Below are positions 54,663-64,000 of a DNA stretch of 64,000 nucleotides, piece by piece. Each line of letters starts with the position of its first letter. The first letter of the stretch is position 1. Source of the DNA: Pinus tabuliformis (Eukaryota > Streptophyta > Pinopsida > Pinales > Pinaceae); assembly GCA_031772625.1 (NCBI GenBank), contig CM062818.1, forward strand, positions 1,276,444,277 through 1,276,508,276, given 5' to 3'. The notes beneath the pieces are model-generated. The model did no database searches and was not told the origin of the DNA. It worked only from the letters and a program-made list of their open reading frames with translations. The position numbers and the translations under genes were made by a program.

Positions 54663-55593
54663 TGTCAGGTCTTTGAAGGAAAGAGAAAGCTTATGCCAAT
54701 GCCCTTGGTTCCTATTTATGTTGAAGCACCTTTCCAGCAGTGGGGATTAGACTTTATAGGGGAAATCCATCCTCCTTCATTAGGACAGCATCGCTGATTC
54801 TCACAGCCACCGATTACTTTACAAAATGGATAGAAGCAATACCCACAAGGCAAGCAAATGATTCAGTGATTATATCTTTCTTAGAAATAATATATTATCA
54901 AGATTTGGTTGCCCAATCAAGATCATTACAGACAATGCTCAAGCTTTCAAGTCCAAAAGGTTAAGTAATTTTTGTCATCAGTATCACATCTCCCTTGGAC
55001 ATTCTACTGCTTATTATCCACAGGGAAATGGTTTAGCTGAGTCATCAAACAAGAGCCTTGTGAGAATCATTAAGAAGTTGCTGCAAGAAAATAAAAAAGC
55101 TTGGCATTTGAAACTGAAATATGCTTTGTGGGCTGACCGGATTTGCACAAAGGGGTCCATTGGAACATCACCATATGAGCTAGTATATGGGACAGAGGCT
55201 ATATTCCCCACATCCCTCGGGGTACCAGTAATGAAGTTGATTCAAGGACTAGAAGAGGAACCAAATGCTATACAACGAAGGATCAACCAGCTAATAGCAT
55301 TACAAGAGAAAAGAAATGAGGTGTTTGACAGTCATCAACAAAACCAGAACAGGATCAAGAGAGCATTTGACAAAAAGATCAAAGAATTTACATTCCAGAT
55401 TCATGATAAAGTCTTGAAATGGGAAGCCAGAATTGAAGAGAAAGGTAAACATGGTAAATTTGAAAATTTGTGGAAAGGGCCATATCAAATTTCTGCTTTC
55501 CATGGGAATAACACCTACGTTCTACAGGAGATTGATGGGACACCATATGCTGGAGGACCTGTTAACGGCAGGTTCCTAAAGCATTACAATTGA
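54663..55593 (+). pseudogene. Integrase of the 14.4-kb element (frameshifted)
   Basis: After the TAA at 54660 the sequence reads FEGKRKLMPMPLVPIYVEAP and FQQWGLDFIGEIHPPS. Another stop follows near 54796, then ILTATDYFTKWIEAIPTRQA (first catalytic Asp), a frame change near 54885, then FGCPIKIITDNAQAFKSKRL (second Asp) and STAYYPQGNGLAESSN (Glu). The final 177-codon piece (55060-55593) carries the C-terminal domain (KGPYQISAFHGNNTYVLQEI, NGRFLKHYN). All three catalytic residues remain, but a stop, a further stop and a frameshift break the frame. Confidence 0.9.
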
Positions 55594-55822
55594 TTGAATC
55601 TTTACCAAGTTTCTCACAAGCATTGTATATAACCGTTTTATTAGTCTTTCTTTGTTGCAAATAAATGACAAGCTGAACAGGAAGCTCAAGCCCGAGGTGA
55701 AGGCTCACAAAGCTAGAAAGGAATGCTTGTCAACTATATCTATGTTTTCATAAATTGGACAAAGCACTGGACCTACGAGTTCTTAGTGTACTACAGGAGC
55801 ACACTATCCCAAGTGGAGCCAC
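55594..55822 (+). other. Short non-coding gap before the 3' LTR
   Basis: Only 229 bp without a frame. The last bases, CAAGTGGAGCCAC, are a weak polypurine tract. There is no room for a separate third gene outside the LTR, so the downstream gene position is occupied by the LTR-encoded frame. Confidence 0.6.
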
Positions 55823-56542
55823 TGTTATCACCTAGAACTAAAAATTGATACATGTAATTTTTAGTCCTAGCCCGAGGACAAAGGTCCGTGTTAGTTTAAT
55901 TTCAAACTTTCATTTTTAATTTTATTCCCGTAGGATTTGGAGTTTTTAAAAGAGTTTTAACTCAAGTCGTTCTCAACTCCCATTGGTTCCCCTCTACCCA
56001 TCATTGTTCTATAGTCACCTCTTGTCTTATATGAGTCACCGTGCCTTTTCGTGATTTCGCAGCGCAATCATGACTAGGCAGTTTCGCAGCGCTTCATGAT
56101 TAGGTAGTTTCGCAGCGCATCATCAAAATTTAAACTGACCGCGCTGCGAAATCATGGATTCGTACTTTTCACAGCGAATCTTTCCCGAAATATCAAATCC
56201 GTTAGGTGAGTCATAGGCCATGTCCTCTCATGTCAGCTCATGTATCTCTCTTTACCACTCATTGCCACTATCACCACCACTAGATCTGTTGATATGCACA
56301 AGTTATTATTCCCAAGAAATTTTACCGTGCATAAACCATAATGATGGCCATAAGTCCTGCATGAATGTCAAATCTGCAAGATTGTATCTTGAAAGGTTTC
56401 AAATGGAAGAGTTTAAAATTCAAGCGAATGTTTAATATTCAAGCGAGGCTGATAATCAAGCGAGGCTGAATTCAAAAAAGAAGCTGAATCACAATTCCAA
56501 CCAGAGCTGGTAGTCTTTGTGTGAGAAGATTTGGAAGAATCA

Positions 56543-58102
56543 ATGGAGAAAAAGGAGCACAGATCCGGCAAACCTCTAAGGACTGAGCCTGAAGGCCTGG
56601 ATATAACGCTGAGAAATGACGAGGTGAAGAAAGCGTTTAAAAAGGCCGGGTGCTGGAACTTTTGCAAAAAGTTACAAGGAGGACATGCACAGGTAACTAA
56701 GGAATTTGCACTTAACTTCACTGGTTTGAATTCAAAGGTAGCCATGTTGGAAGTGAAAGTTTCTCCGCAAGTGATATCTGTTGTGATAGAGATCCCAAGA
56801 GGACAAGAGGAATGGTTCAAAAATTTCAAATTTGACTTGAATCCTTGCAAGGAGTTTTTGAAGGATGATTATATAAATGAAGATTTAAGTAGGGGAGTGC
56901 CCAGGAATTATGTCAAAGAAAATTATGCTCTCTTACTCACTTGCATACAGAAATATTTGACTTGTGAAGGAAGGTATAACAAGGTTTATTCTTACCATTT
57001 CAAACTACTTTTGCATTTCACCGGGAAGGTCTCCATAGACTTACCGTTTTATCTTTTCCGTAGTTTGAGTAAGATGTGTGATAAGGTACAGATGAGGAAA
57101 GAGGATTCTGAAACCTCTTTGTTTCATCATGGTTTAATCAAATTACTGGTTTTAGATGGGCTTCAAAAGATAGACAGGGATTGGAATTCATTCATTTTTA
57201 TGGCTGGTTTCAAAAGCCAGACTGGCCTCACTCCCCAACCTGCCAGGGATTTTACAATAGCTGAGCTTCAAACAGAAGCAAGAGCTAAAAGAGTTACAAA
57301 GTCACAAGTAAGATCACAAGTAAGAAAACCAGTGAAGCCACTGAAGCCACTCATCATCCAAGATCAAGCTCAGCAATCAACTAAGGAAAAGGCTCAGGGT
57401 AAAAAGACTGTACCTGAAACAAGCACATCTGAAACAGTCTCAAGGGTAAGAACAAGAAGTCAAATAATGAAGGAAAAAGGTAAAGCTATAGCAGTTGAAG
57501 AAAGTCCAGTGTCCAAGGCAAGTTTAAATGATTTATTGCAGGCTATTGAATTTGAGCAATCTATACCAGTTCAAGTCGAATTGATGCAGTCAGAACAAGA
57601 AAGCACCAAGAAATCCAAGGCCTCAAAAAGGCTTAGATTTGATGAGCCAGCTGAGGAGTTCGTTTTTAAACCAAGAAGACCTATGACAAGAAGATTCCAG
57701 CAGGTACAGGAAACACTGCCAAGAACAGAGGAAACAGGGGAAGAGATACAAAAAGATACGGGCAAAACAGTCATTGCATCTCAAGAAGATAATATAGCAG
57801 CCATACAGAGACAATTGGAATCAGCTAAGTATGAAATTGCTAAATTGAGGAAAGCCGCTAGAAAACATGCAGCCATACATGCAAAATATTATAAAACCCT
57901 ATGGGAAGGGAATGAAGCTGTAGAAGCTCAGCTGAATTCAGTGGTTGATGGCCATTCACAGTTTCATACATGGACAGTACCAGCAATCAAAGAAGCCAAG
58001 TACATCAGAAGGATCAATATGAAACTGAGAGCTGGGAATAGGGCTATGAGGAAACAAATTGAAGATCTAAAGGCACAGCTAAGTCAGCTACCTGCTAAAT
58101 GA
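56543..58102 (+). CDS. LTR-encoded protein, about 519 residues, open copy
   Basis: The start is taken at ATG 56543 (MEKKEHRSGK), since an in-frame TGA lies just upstream at 56522. Residues about 10-230 form a compact region (AQVTKEFALNFTGLNSKVAM, IPRGQEEWFKNFKFDLNP, YVKENYALLLTCIQKYLTCE, YSYHFKLLLHFTGKVSIDLP, SLFHHGLIKLLVLDGLQKID) resembling uncharacterised transposon-associated plant proteins I recall but cannot name. About 240-380 is basic and low-complexity, with nuclear-signal-like runs (KKSKASKRLR, KPRRPMTRR). About 415-515 is heptad-rich, with likely coiled coils (IQRQLESAKYEIAKLRKAAR; MRKQIEDLKAQLSQL). There is no signal peptide or membrane segment, so it is not an envelope protein. 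It lies in U3, in the slot after pol in the genomic RNA. Function unknown. Confidence 0.7.
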   Translation: MEKKEHRSGKPLRTEPEGLDITLRNDEVKKAFKKAGCWNFCKKLQGGHAQVTKEFALNFTGLNSKVAMLEVKVSPQVISVVIEIPRGQEEWFKNFKFDLNPCKEFLKDDYINEDLSRGVPRNYVKENYALLLTCIQKYLTCEGRYNKVYSYHFKLLLHFTGKVSIDLPFYLFRSLSKMCDKVQMRKEDSETSLFHHGLIKLLVLDGLQKIDRDWNSFIFMAGFKSQTGLTPQPARDFTIAELQTEARAKRVTKSQVRSQVRKPVKPLKPLIIQDQAQQSTKEKAQGKKTVPETSTSETVSRVRTRSQIMKEKGKAIAVEESPVSKASLNDLLQAIEFEQSIPVQVELMQSEQESTKKSKASKRLRFDEPAEEFVFKPRRPMTRRFQQVQETLPRTEETGEEIQKDTGKTVIASQEDNIAAIQRQLESAKYEIAKLRKAARKHAAIHAKYYKTLWEGNEAVEAQLNSVVDGHSQFHTWTVPAIKEAKYIRRINMKLRAGNRAMRKQIEDLKAQLSQLPAK

Positions 58103-59160
58103 GTTTCCATGTCAAGTAAGATTTTGTTTTAGAATTTTGACAAATTCGCTTGATTTAATCTTCCTGAGGAAATATAAATCCCTGTTCGACATGTGGAAAG
58201 TTTAAGGGAGTTTTTTGCAATCAAATACTCGGTTAATAAAGGTCTCGGGTCAAAAAGCAAGTTGTTTTAAATAATTCAGCAGTTTCGTAGCACGCTACGA
58301 AACTACTGTAGGTGATGATTTTTGCGAAATTCAAGTAGTTTGAATCATGAGCGGGAATTTTGAAAGGAAAACGTCTAAAGGGTATGCAAGACATCATCAA
58401 GAACTGTCAACAGTCAATCAGGTCAAGACAGGTGGGTGCTTAAAAAGGTTGAAGAGTCAAATCCAATTTTAAATTTTTGGTGTAAAGCCCCTTTATCACC
58501 GTTCAAGATATATCAAACGGGTTGCCTGCAAGAAACTCTGGCTTGCACACATGTTCATGGACAAATCTTACCACGCATCGAGAACGTGGCAGTTTTCCAC
58601 ATTTTGGGTAATTAAAGGTTAAAATACCTGCTAAATGAGTTTCCATGTCAAGTAAGATTTTGTTTTAGAATTTTGACAAATTCGCTTGATTTAATCTTCC
58701 TGAGGAAATATAAATCCCTGTTCGACATGTGGAAAGTTTAAGGGAGTTTTTTGCAATCAAATACTCGGTTAATAAAGGTCTCGGGTCAAAAAGCAAGTTG
58801 TTTTAAATAATTCAGCAGTTTCGTAGCGCGCTACGAAACTGCTGTAGGTGATGATTTTTGCGAAATTCAAGCAGTTTGAATCATGAGCGGGAATTTTGAA
58901 AGGAAAACGTCTAAAGGGTATGCAAGACATCATCAGGAACTGTCAACAGTCAATCAGGTCAAGACAGGTGGGTGCTTAAAAAGGTTGAAGAGTCAAATCC
59001 AATTTTAAATTTTTGGTGTAAAGCCCCTTTATCACCGTTCAAGATATATCAAACGGGTTGCCTGCATGAAACTCTGGCTTGCACACATGTTCATGGACAA
59101 ATCTTACCACGCATCGAGAACGTGGCAGTTTTCCACATTTTGGGTAATTAAAGGTTAAAA
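58089..59160. repeat. 536-bp tandem duplication in the 3' LTR
   Basis: TACCTGCTAAATGAGTTTCC occurs at 58089 and 58625, and the following 536 bp are repeated nearly exactly. The unit begins in the last codons of the LTR gene and includes the palindrome. The 5' LTR has a single unit. Confidence 0.95.
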
Positions 59161-60073
59161 TACATGCTTCTGTGCATTCGAATATAATGGGGAAAACTGA
59201 AGCCGAGAAGCAAGGGTAGTCTCCTAATATTTCTGAGCAGTTAAAAAGATTTAGCATTCAGGGTCAACATGGGGCATTAAACATCCAGCTCAGCCAAACT
59301 GAAAGAGGACCAGGTGTCAAAGAACGAGGAGAAGCCATCATGCATGTAATATAGAGTTAGAGTCATAGTGGATCTAGAACTCGAAAAAGAACTCCAGTCA
59401 GCACTTTGTTGTATTTATTAGTTAGTTGAATGGTTGATAGGTGTCATTAGAAGTAGTTTTCGAATTCCCCTCATGCTGGAGGAGGAATCTCGATTAGTTA
59501 GAATAAAAACTCTATATATAGCTGAAACAGCAATGTAATCAAGGTTGGAAATTTTATGAATAAAGCTTGTGTTTGGCTTATGTAAAGACTCATTTCAGTA
59601 ATATAATTTTGACTTTACTTCTCAGGATTCATGAGGGATTTCTATTGTTCAGAATATGTGATCTTGTTCTTTCCATAATTTTTACAGTGGTATAGATGTA
59701 TAATCACTCAGAAGTCACTGAATGTGCTCTGATTTCCTGTATGCATTTATAAACTGTGGTCCTATATGAGTTATGTTCTGAATATCTAAATGTTGAGTGC
59801 CCTGACTTCTATGTAAGGTTGAGTTCACTGTTATATTGAGGTGTTGTTGACTCCATAAGCCCAATGGATAGTTGTTTAATATGTTTCCAGCATTCATATT
59901 TGTTACAGTTGTTTCACAAGAGTTAGCCATCTTATCTTAATCAAAATCATTAACCCATCTAGAGAGAGCCCTCTCAGGTTGAGGAGGCTAAGCCTCAGCC
60001 TAAAGTAGGTTTGAAATAGTTACTTGAAGTCTTCCTGGTCTACAGCCTTCCAGGGCTTGATTTTGAGATAACA

Positions 60074-60100
60074 GGTTGATGACATTTTCCATTTAGATCA
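60074..60100 (-). repeat. End of the small LTR element (second copy), right of the insertion
   Basis: GGTTGATGACATTTTCCATTTAGATCA, given here only as position evidence, continues the LTR text interrupted at 45671 and ends where copia resumes (ACAAATCGATC at 60101), as at 18513/18514 in the first copy. Confidence 0.9.
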
Positions 60101-61410
60101 ACAAATCGATCTTGATTATGGAGAAACCTTTGCTCCACTAGCAAGGTTAAACATAGCTAGAGTAATTTTGGCAATTACAACTCAAAATAATGGGCCTATT
60201 CATTAGGATTTAAATCAACTTTTTGAAGTGGCATTTTAGAAGAGAAACTTTATGTAAATGTGAGTAGGATTTTAATTCAATGGTCAAGAACACAAAGTTT
60301 ATATAATAAAGAAAACTATGTATGCTCTAAAGCAAGCTCCATGAGCTTGGTACAATCACATTGAGTCCTTTTTGCTCAACAATGGATTTAATAAAAGCGA
60401 TGATGAACACACATTTTATATTGAGCTAGATCCACAAGGTAATATTCTCACTATTTGTCTTTATGTTGATAATATGATATGTCAAGAAAATTTGGTGTTG
60501 GTTGATTTCAAAGTAACCATGAAGATAGAAATTGAAATGGTTGATGTTGGCCTTATGAATTATTTTATTATAATTGAGATTGGGTAATCTACAAAAGGTA
60601 CGTTTATATGTCAATAGAAGTATGCTATTTATATTTTGAAAAGGTTCAAAATGGATAAAATGAAACCAAAAAAGACACCAATTGCAATAGATGCAAAGTT
60701 AAGTAAAACAAATAACTAATCAATAGTTAATCCTACTTTGTACAAAGACTTGTAATAAGCCTAATGTATATTACAACTACTAGACCAAATATCATGTATG
60801 GAATAAGCCTAATTTCCAAATTCATGGAATCTCCCAAATACTTTGATTCGAAGGTTGGCAAAAGAATCCTAAAGTAAATTGAAAATATAGCATATTATGG
60901 AATTTTGTATTTAAATTTCAAACGCACTATTTTTTATGGGTATATGAGAAGTGATTTGTAGGTAGCATTGATGATCAAAAAAATCCTTTTGATTATGCAT
61001 TCCATTTACGTATAGGTTTACTTCATAGACATTCAAGAAACAATCCACTGTCATAATATCTACAACTGAAACAAATTATGTAGTAGTTGCATCAACATGT
61101 CACATAATATGGTTAAGAAGACACTCAGAGTGATCTTGCACATGAAGCAATAGGTCTAAATCTTGTTGTTTGTGCCACTAGTTCAACCATTGCACTATCA
61201 AATGATCATCATGTGTTTCATTGCAAAAGCAAACACATTAACACTTGTTATAATTTAATTTATGAGCTTTTTAAAAATGACAACGTCATTCTACACTTTT
61301 GTAAGTCTCATGACCAATTGTCAGACATTTGCACCAAACCATTGACATGAGACATTTATAAGAAACATTTAGGAATTATTTGTGCTACTAGTTATAATAA
61401 TCAAAATTAA
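60101..61410 (+). pseudogene. Ty1/copia RT-RNase H remnant (second copy)
   Basis: This matches 18514-19790 nearly base for base: LDYGETFAPLARLN, then the 71-codon open piece at 60372-60587 with LYVDNMICQ at the RT active site. The usual YVDD is YVDN here, while the first copy has YFDN. A short extra block near 60765-60805 is absent from the first copy. Decayed. Confidence 0.87.
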
Positions 61411-62106
61411 GGGGGGACTACTACATATGGGAGAAAAATTTAACACTTTACTCTCACAATATTGATAAAATCGATCCTACTACCAAATTTTATTTGGATT
61501 TTTTTGAATTAAAAAAAAAAGGCGACCAATGTTGGATATCCGATGTTGTGTATAAATTAGTTGCATATATGATGCTCTCACTAGATATCCAACAAATTAT
61601 TGTACATGTTAGATATCTAACGTGCATGCTACACATGTCATATTCCTGACGTCTGGCCAAGTCAAACATAACGTTGTCAAAATATATGATACAATGTGTG
61701 TGTGTGTAATTTTTTTTTTTAATATTTGTATAATTAAATTTTATAGATTTTTATTAATAAATATTAATTTTGAAACAATATCTACCAAAATAATCACCTA
61801 AAATGTATCATAAAATAACATCTTTAAAAATCTTAAAATATTCAAATTGTAAAAAATTCAACTTCAAATTATAATTTAGGGTACTTAGTGGTTAATAGGT
61901 TAAGGAGTTATGGGTTAATAGGTTAGGATTTAAGTTAGGTTTAGGGGGTTTAGTGGTTAATGGGGCTTAGGGGGTAAAGTGTTATTGGCTAAGGATGTAG
62001 GGTTGAATGGTTTAGGAGTTAAGGGTTAAGGGATTAGGGGTTATGGGTTTAAGTGATTAATTAGGGGGAATGGGGTTAAGGTGTTAAGGATTATGGGGAT
62101 AGGGTC
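61411..62106. repeat. Non-coding and telomere-like DNA (second copy)
   Basis: Equivalent to 19791-20496, with a roughly 20-bp shortening in the GGTTTAGGGGGTTTAG tract near 61940. It includes the GTTGGATATCC inverted motifs and a GT run. Confidence 0.8.
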
Positions 62107-62456
62107 TAAGGCGTTATGAAACTAGCTCACAAAAAGATAGAAAAGATAGATGAACGTCTTAGAAATAAGCCTCTTCGAGGGGGCAACCTCCTTTACATTA
62201 CACAAATGAACAATTCTTGGATGATACAAATGACAAGACCTCTTTTCTATATGTAGGAGTCTAAGGGGTCATAATATAATCAGAGCTGACATAACAATAA
62301 TAATGTAAGGGAACAATAATAACAATAGTGGGCTTCTATGGGGCATAATAATAACAATATGGGGACTACATGGGCACAACAATATAATAAGGGGGTTGTA
62401 CTAATAACAATAAGTGGTTACACTAGTAGTATAGGGACCTAACGTGCCCCTCTCCT

Positions 62457-62651
62457 TCAAAAAGTGTTGTCCTCAACGCTTGAGTAGTTCTTGATGCTTC
62501 TGTATAAATTCTTGTCCTCCCATGTGGAATCTTTAGTGGATAAGTTCTTCCACTTGATGAGATACTCTGAAATTGATCTATTTCGTAGCTGTCGATTTCT
62601 CGGTTCTGTGACTGCTTCAGGTTCCAATATGATTTTTCCTTCCTTTTTCAA
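62457..62651 (-). pseudogene. Chromodomain (second copy)
   Basis: Sixty-four codons identical to 20847-21041 except for two residues (NLSTKDSTWEDKNL here). It has the core EYLIKWK plus the Trp-Glu of the chromodomain aromatic cage region. Confidence 0.85.
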
Positions 62652-62726
62652 GTTCTTGCAATATTGTTTGAACTGGGATCTTCTGCAACTTTTGAATGAG
62701 TTCCCACTCCTTTGGGAATATGGATA

Positions 62727-62960
62727 TCAGTAAGGCTTGATGTTTGGAGGAACACTTCCTAGAATCAAATGAATATCATGACCATGTTCACGAATAGGTG
62801 GGAGGCCTTTGGGAGTCTCAAATACCTTGGAATAATTGTACAAAACATTTTCGATATCTGGAGAAATACATGATTTCAATGTGGGATCCTCTAGTGAACA
62901 TAATTGTGCAATTATGCCCCGTTTTTCTTTATTTAGAGACAAGATTTGAAATTCGGACAT
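62727..62960 (-). pseudogene. Pre-RT fragment (second copy)
   Basis: YNYSKVFETPKGLPPIREHG and HDIHLILGSVPPNIKPY, equivalent to 21117-21359. It marks the edge of the internal deletion in this family member. Confidence 0.8.
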
Positions 62961-63430
62961 GAAGTTCAGAGAGATTTCGTCTCAAATGGTTTTTTTTATC
63001 TTCTGAAACGTCACCGAAAAAATGTTATAGTGAAATGCCATGATGACCTGTTTGGAGCAGCGAAACCCTAAAATCAAAAGCTCTGATACCAAATGTTATG
63101 AAACTAGCTCACAAAAAGATTGAAAAGATAGATGAACGTCTTAGAAATAAGCCTCTTTGAGGAGGCAACCCCTTTACATTACACAAATGAACAATTCTTG
63201 GATGATACAAATGACAAGACCTCCTTTCTATATATAGGAGTCTAAGGGGTCATAATATAATTAGAGCCGACATAACAATAATAATGTAAGGGCACAATAA
63301 TAACAATAGTGGGCTTCTATGGGGCATAATAATAACAATATGGGGACTACATGGGAACAACAATATAATAAGGGGGCTGTACTAATAACAATAAGTGGTT
63401 ACACTAGTAGTATAGGGACCTAACATAAGG

Positions 63431-64000
63431 GGTTAAGGGTTAGGGTCAATTAATGGTTTATAATTTAGGGGTGGGTTAATAACTAGGGATTAGAGGAAAA
63501 GTTGTCATTGACTTAAAAGCCTACGTGGTCACCAAGTAAAATCAAGGAAGAATATGACATGAAGATGAAGTCGAACTAAGAATAGGTTATTTTTTCTGGT
63601 TGTGACTATCTATCTCATAAAGTGTCTCTCTTTCTACATGTCAATAAAATTAACATTTTTCCTATTGTTTTTTAAATATTCCATAAACATCTTGATAAAT
63701 TGCACAAGCTTTGTTGTTTCTCACTGTCACCTAATCTAATTGCTCCATCTAAACTACCAAATCCTAAGTATCTCTAATGCTTGGATGCAAATAACCCCTA
63801 ATGTATTAACCCCTAATCCCTAAGCTCTAAACCCCTTATAGATTAAATTGTGACCTCCAATTAGTTGGGTTGGGGAAAGCTACCATTGACACCAAAATTG
63901 CCATGTCCAAGTGAAATTAAGAAAGAATATGACATAATGATGAAGGAGAAATAAGAATAGGTTGTTTTTGTTAGTTGTGAGTATATATCTCATAAAGTGT
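63431..64000. other. Telomere-like and 375-bp repeat DNA (second copy), continuing past the window
   Basis: Equivalent to 21819-22405. The window ends inside the second unit of the 375-bp tandem duplication, so the CACTA transposase remnant of this copy, if present, lies beyond 64000. Confidence 0.85.

Larger units (their letters stand above)
45672..60073 (+). mobile_element. 14.4-kb Athila/Tat-related LTR retrotransposon with ORF-bearing giant LTRs
   Basis: LTRs of 3742 bp (45672-49413) and 4251 bp (55823-60073) begin TGTTATCAC(T/C)TAGAAC and end TTGAGATAACA. A tRNA-Asp-like primer site follows the 5' LTR. One long frame carries gag, protease, an extra RNase H, RT, RNase H and the start of integrase, and the integrase continues in broken frames to 55593. 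The LTR length difference (509 bp) equals a 536-bp tandem duplication in the 3' LTR minus one extra 27-bp unit in the 5' LTR, so there are no other net indels. Both LTRs contain a gene-sized frame in U3. The element is absent from the first copy of the block, so it inserted after the duplication. Confidence 0.95.
55823..60073 (+). repeat. 3' LTR (4251 bp)
   Basis: TGTTATCACCTAGAAC to GAGATAACA. It is longer than the 5' LTR through a 536-bp tandem duplication at 58089-59160. Candidate TATA at 59513-59520. Target duplication ggttg follows. Confidence 0.93.
62112..63425 (-). mobile_element. 1.3-kb deleted chromovirus derivative (second copy)
   Basis: LTRs 62112-62444 and 63094-63425, target duplication taagg (62107-62111 and 63426-63430). 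The primer site here is a perfect TGGTATCAGAGC on the minus strand (63079-63090), where the first copy has one substitution. It contains the same chromodomain and pre-RT fragments and nothing between them. Confidence 0.92.
39986..64000 (+). repeat. Second copy of the 12315-22405 block (segmental duplication), interrupted by a 14.4-kb element
   Basis: From GGTGGTCTACACAAC at 39986 (matching 12315) the sequence follows the first copy: chromovirus gag end, pol and 3' LTR; the same tgaag junction; small LTR element; copia RT; telomere-like DNA; small chromovirus derivative; and on to the window end (64000 matches 22405). The only large addition is the LTR element at 45672-60073. Shared stops, shared deletion and shared insertion points show copying of an already nested and decayed structure. 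The right end lies outside the window. Confidence 0.95.

Noticed and set aside
56543..58102. Calling the LTR-encoded protein an envelope gene because of its position after pol.
   Set aside because: It has no signal peptide, no membrane segment and no glycoprotein-like cysteine pattern. It has basic runs and coiled coils instead.

Overview
The window is plant nuclear DNA made almost entirely of transposable elements and their debris. Plant LTR retrotransposons (Ty3/gypsy chromovirus, Tat/Athila-like, Ty1/copia), a CACTA-type transposase remnant, primer sites matching plant tRNA-iMet, tRNA-Asp and probably tRNA-Arg, and broken copies of conserved plant genes (TRRAP, nardilysin) all point to a seed plant with a large, repeat-rich genome. 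The LTR-encoded protein and the gag-pol type of the youngest element resemble proteins I associate with conifers. That is recollection, not a search, and I cannot name the species. I see no intact host gene, rRNA, tRNA or CRISPR.

Layout. 1-4.2 kb: AT-rich DNA with microsatellites. 4.2-8.3 kb: decayed minus-strand chromovirus. 8.3-9.5 kb: 5' part of a decayed copia element, continuing at 18.5-19.8 kb. It is split by a nest: a small coding-poor LTR element on the minus strand (9512-18513, target duplication acaaa), itself split by a plus-strand chromovirus (10008-16954, target duplication tgaag). 20.5-21.8 kb: a 1.3-kb gypsy derivative (target duplication taagg) lying in telomere-like GGTTTAGGG-type DNA. 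22.7-31.8 kb: CACTA transposase pseudogene, split by a Tat-like LTR element (22996-31088, target duplication atatg) that carries only a zinc-knuckle/protease frame plus long structured non-coding DNA. 31.8-40 kb: low-complexity DNA, fragments of TRRAP and nardilysin genes and a gypsy LTR. 40-64 kb: a second, direct copy of the 12.3-22.4 kb block, interrupted by the youngest and largest element (45672-60073, 14.4 kb, target duplication ggttg).

Order of events, read from the nesting: copia, a 114-bp copia duplication, the small minus-strand element, the chromovirus inside it, decay, duplication of the whole nest, then insertion of the 14.4-kb element into the second copy only. The nesting does not show when the Tat-like element entered the CACTA gene relative to the duplication.

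Most interesting: (1) the 14.4-kb element has 3.7-4.25 kb LTRs whose U3 region encodes a protein of about 519 residues, open in the 3' LTR and stopped once in the 5' LTR, bracketed by copies of one 15-base motif that also forms a perfect 32-bp palindrome; (2) the Tat-like element carries about 17 consecutive stem-loops, many with different stems around a shared CTCGTTAAAA-like loop; (3) the whole nest is segmentally duplicated, with its left edge exactly at a nardilysin gene fragment.
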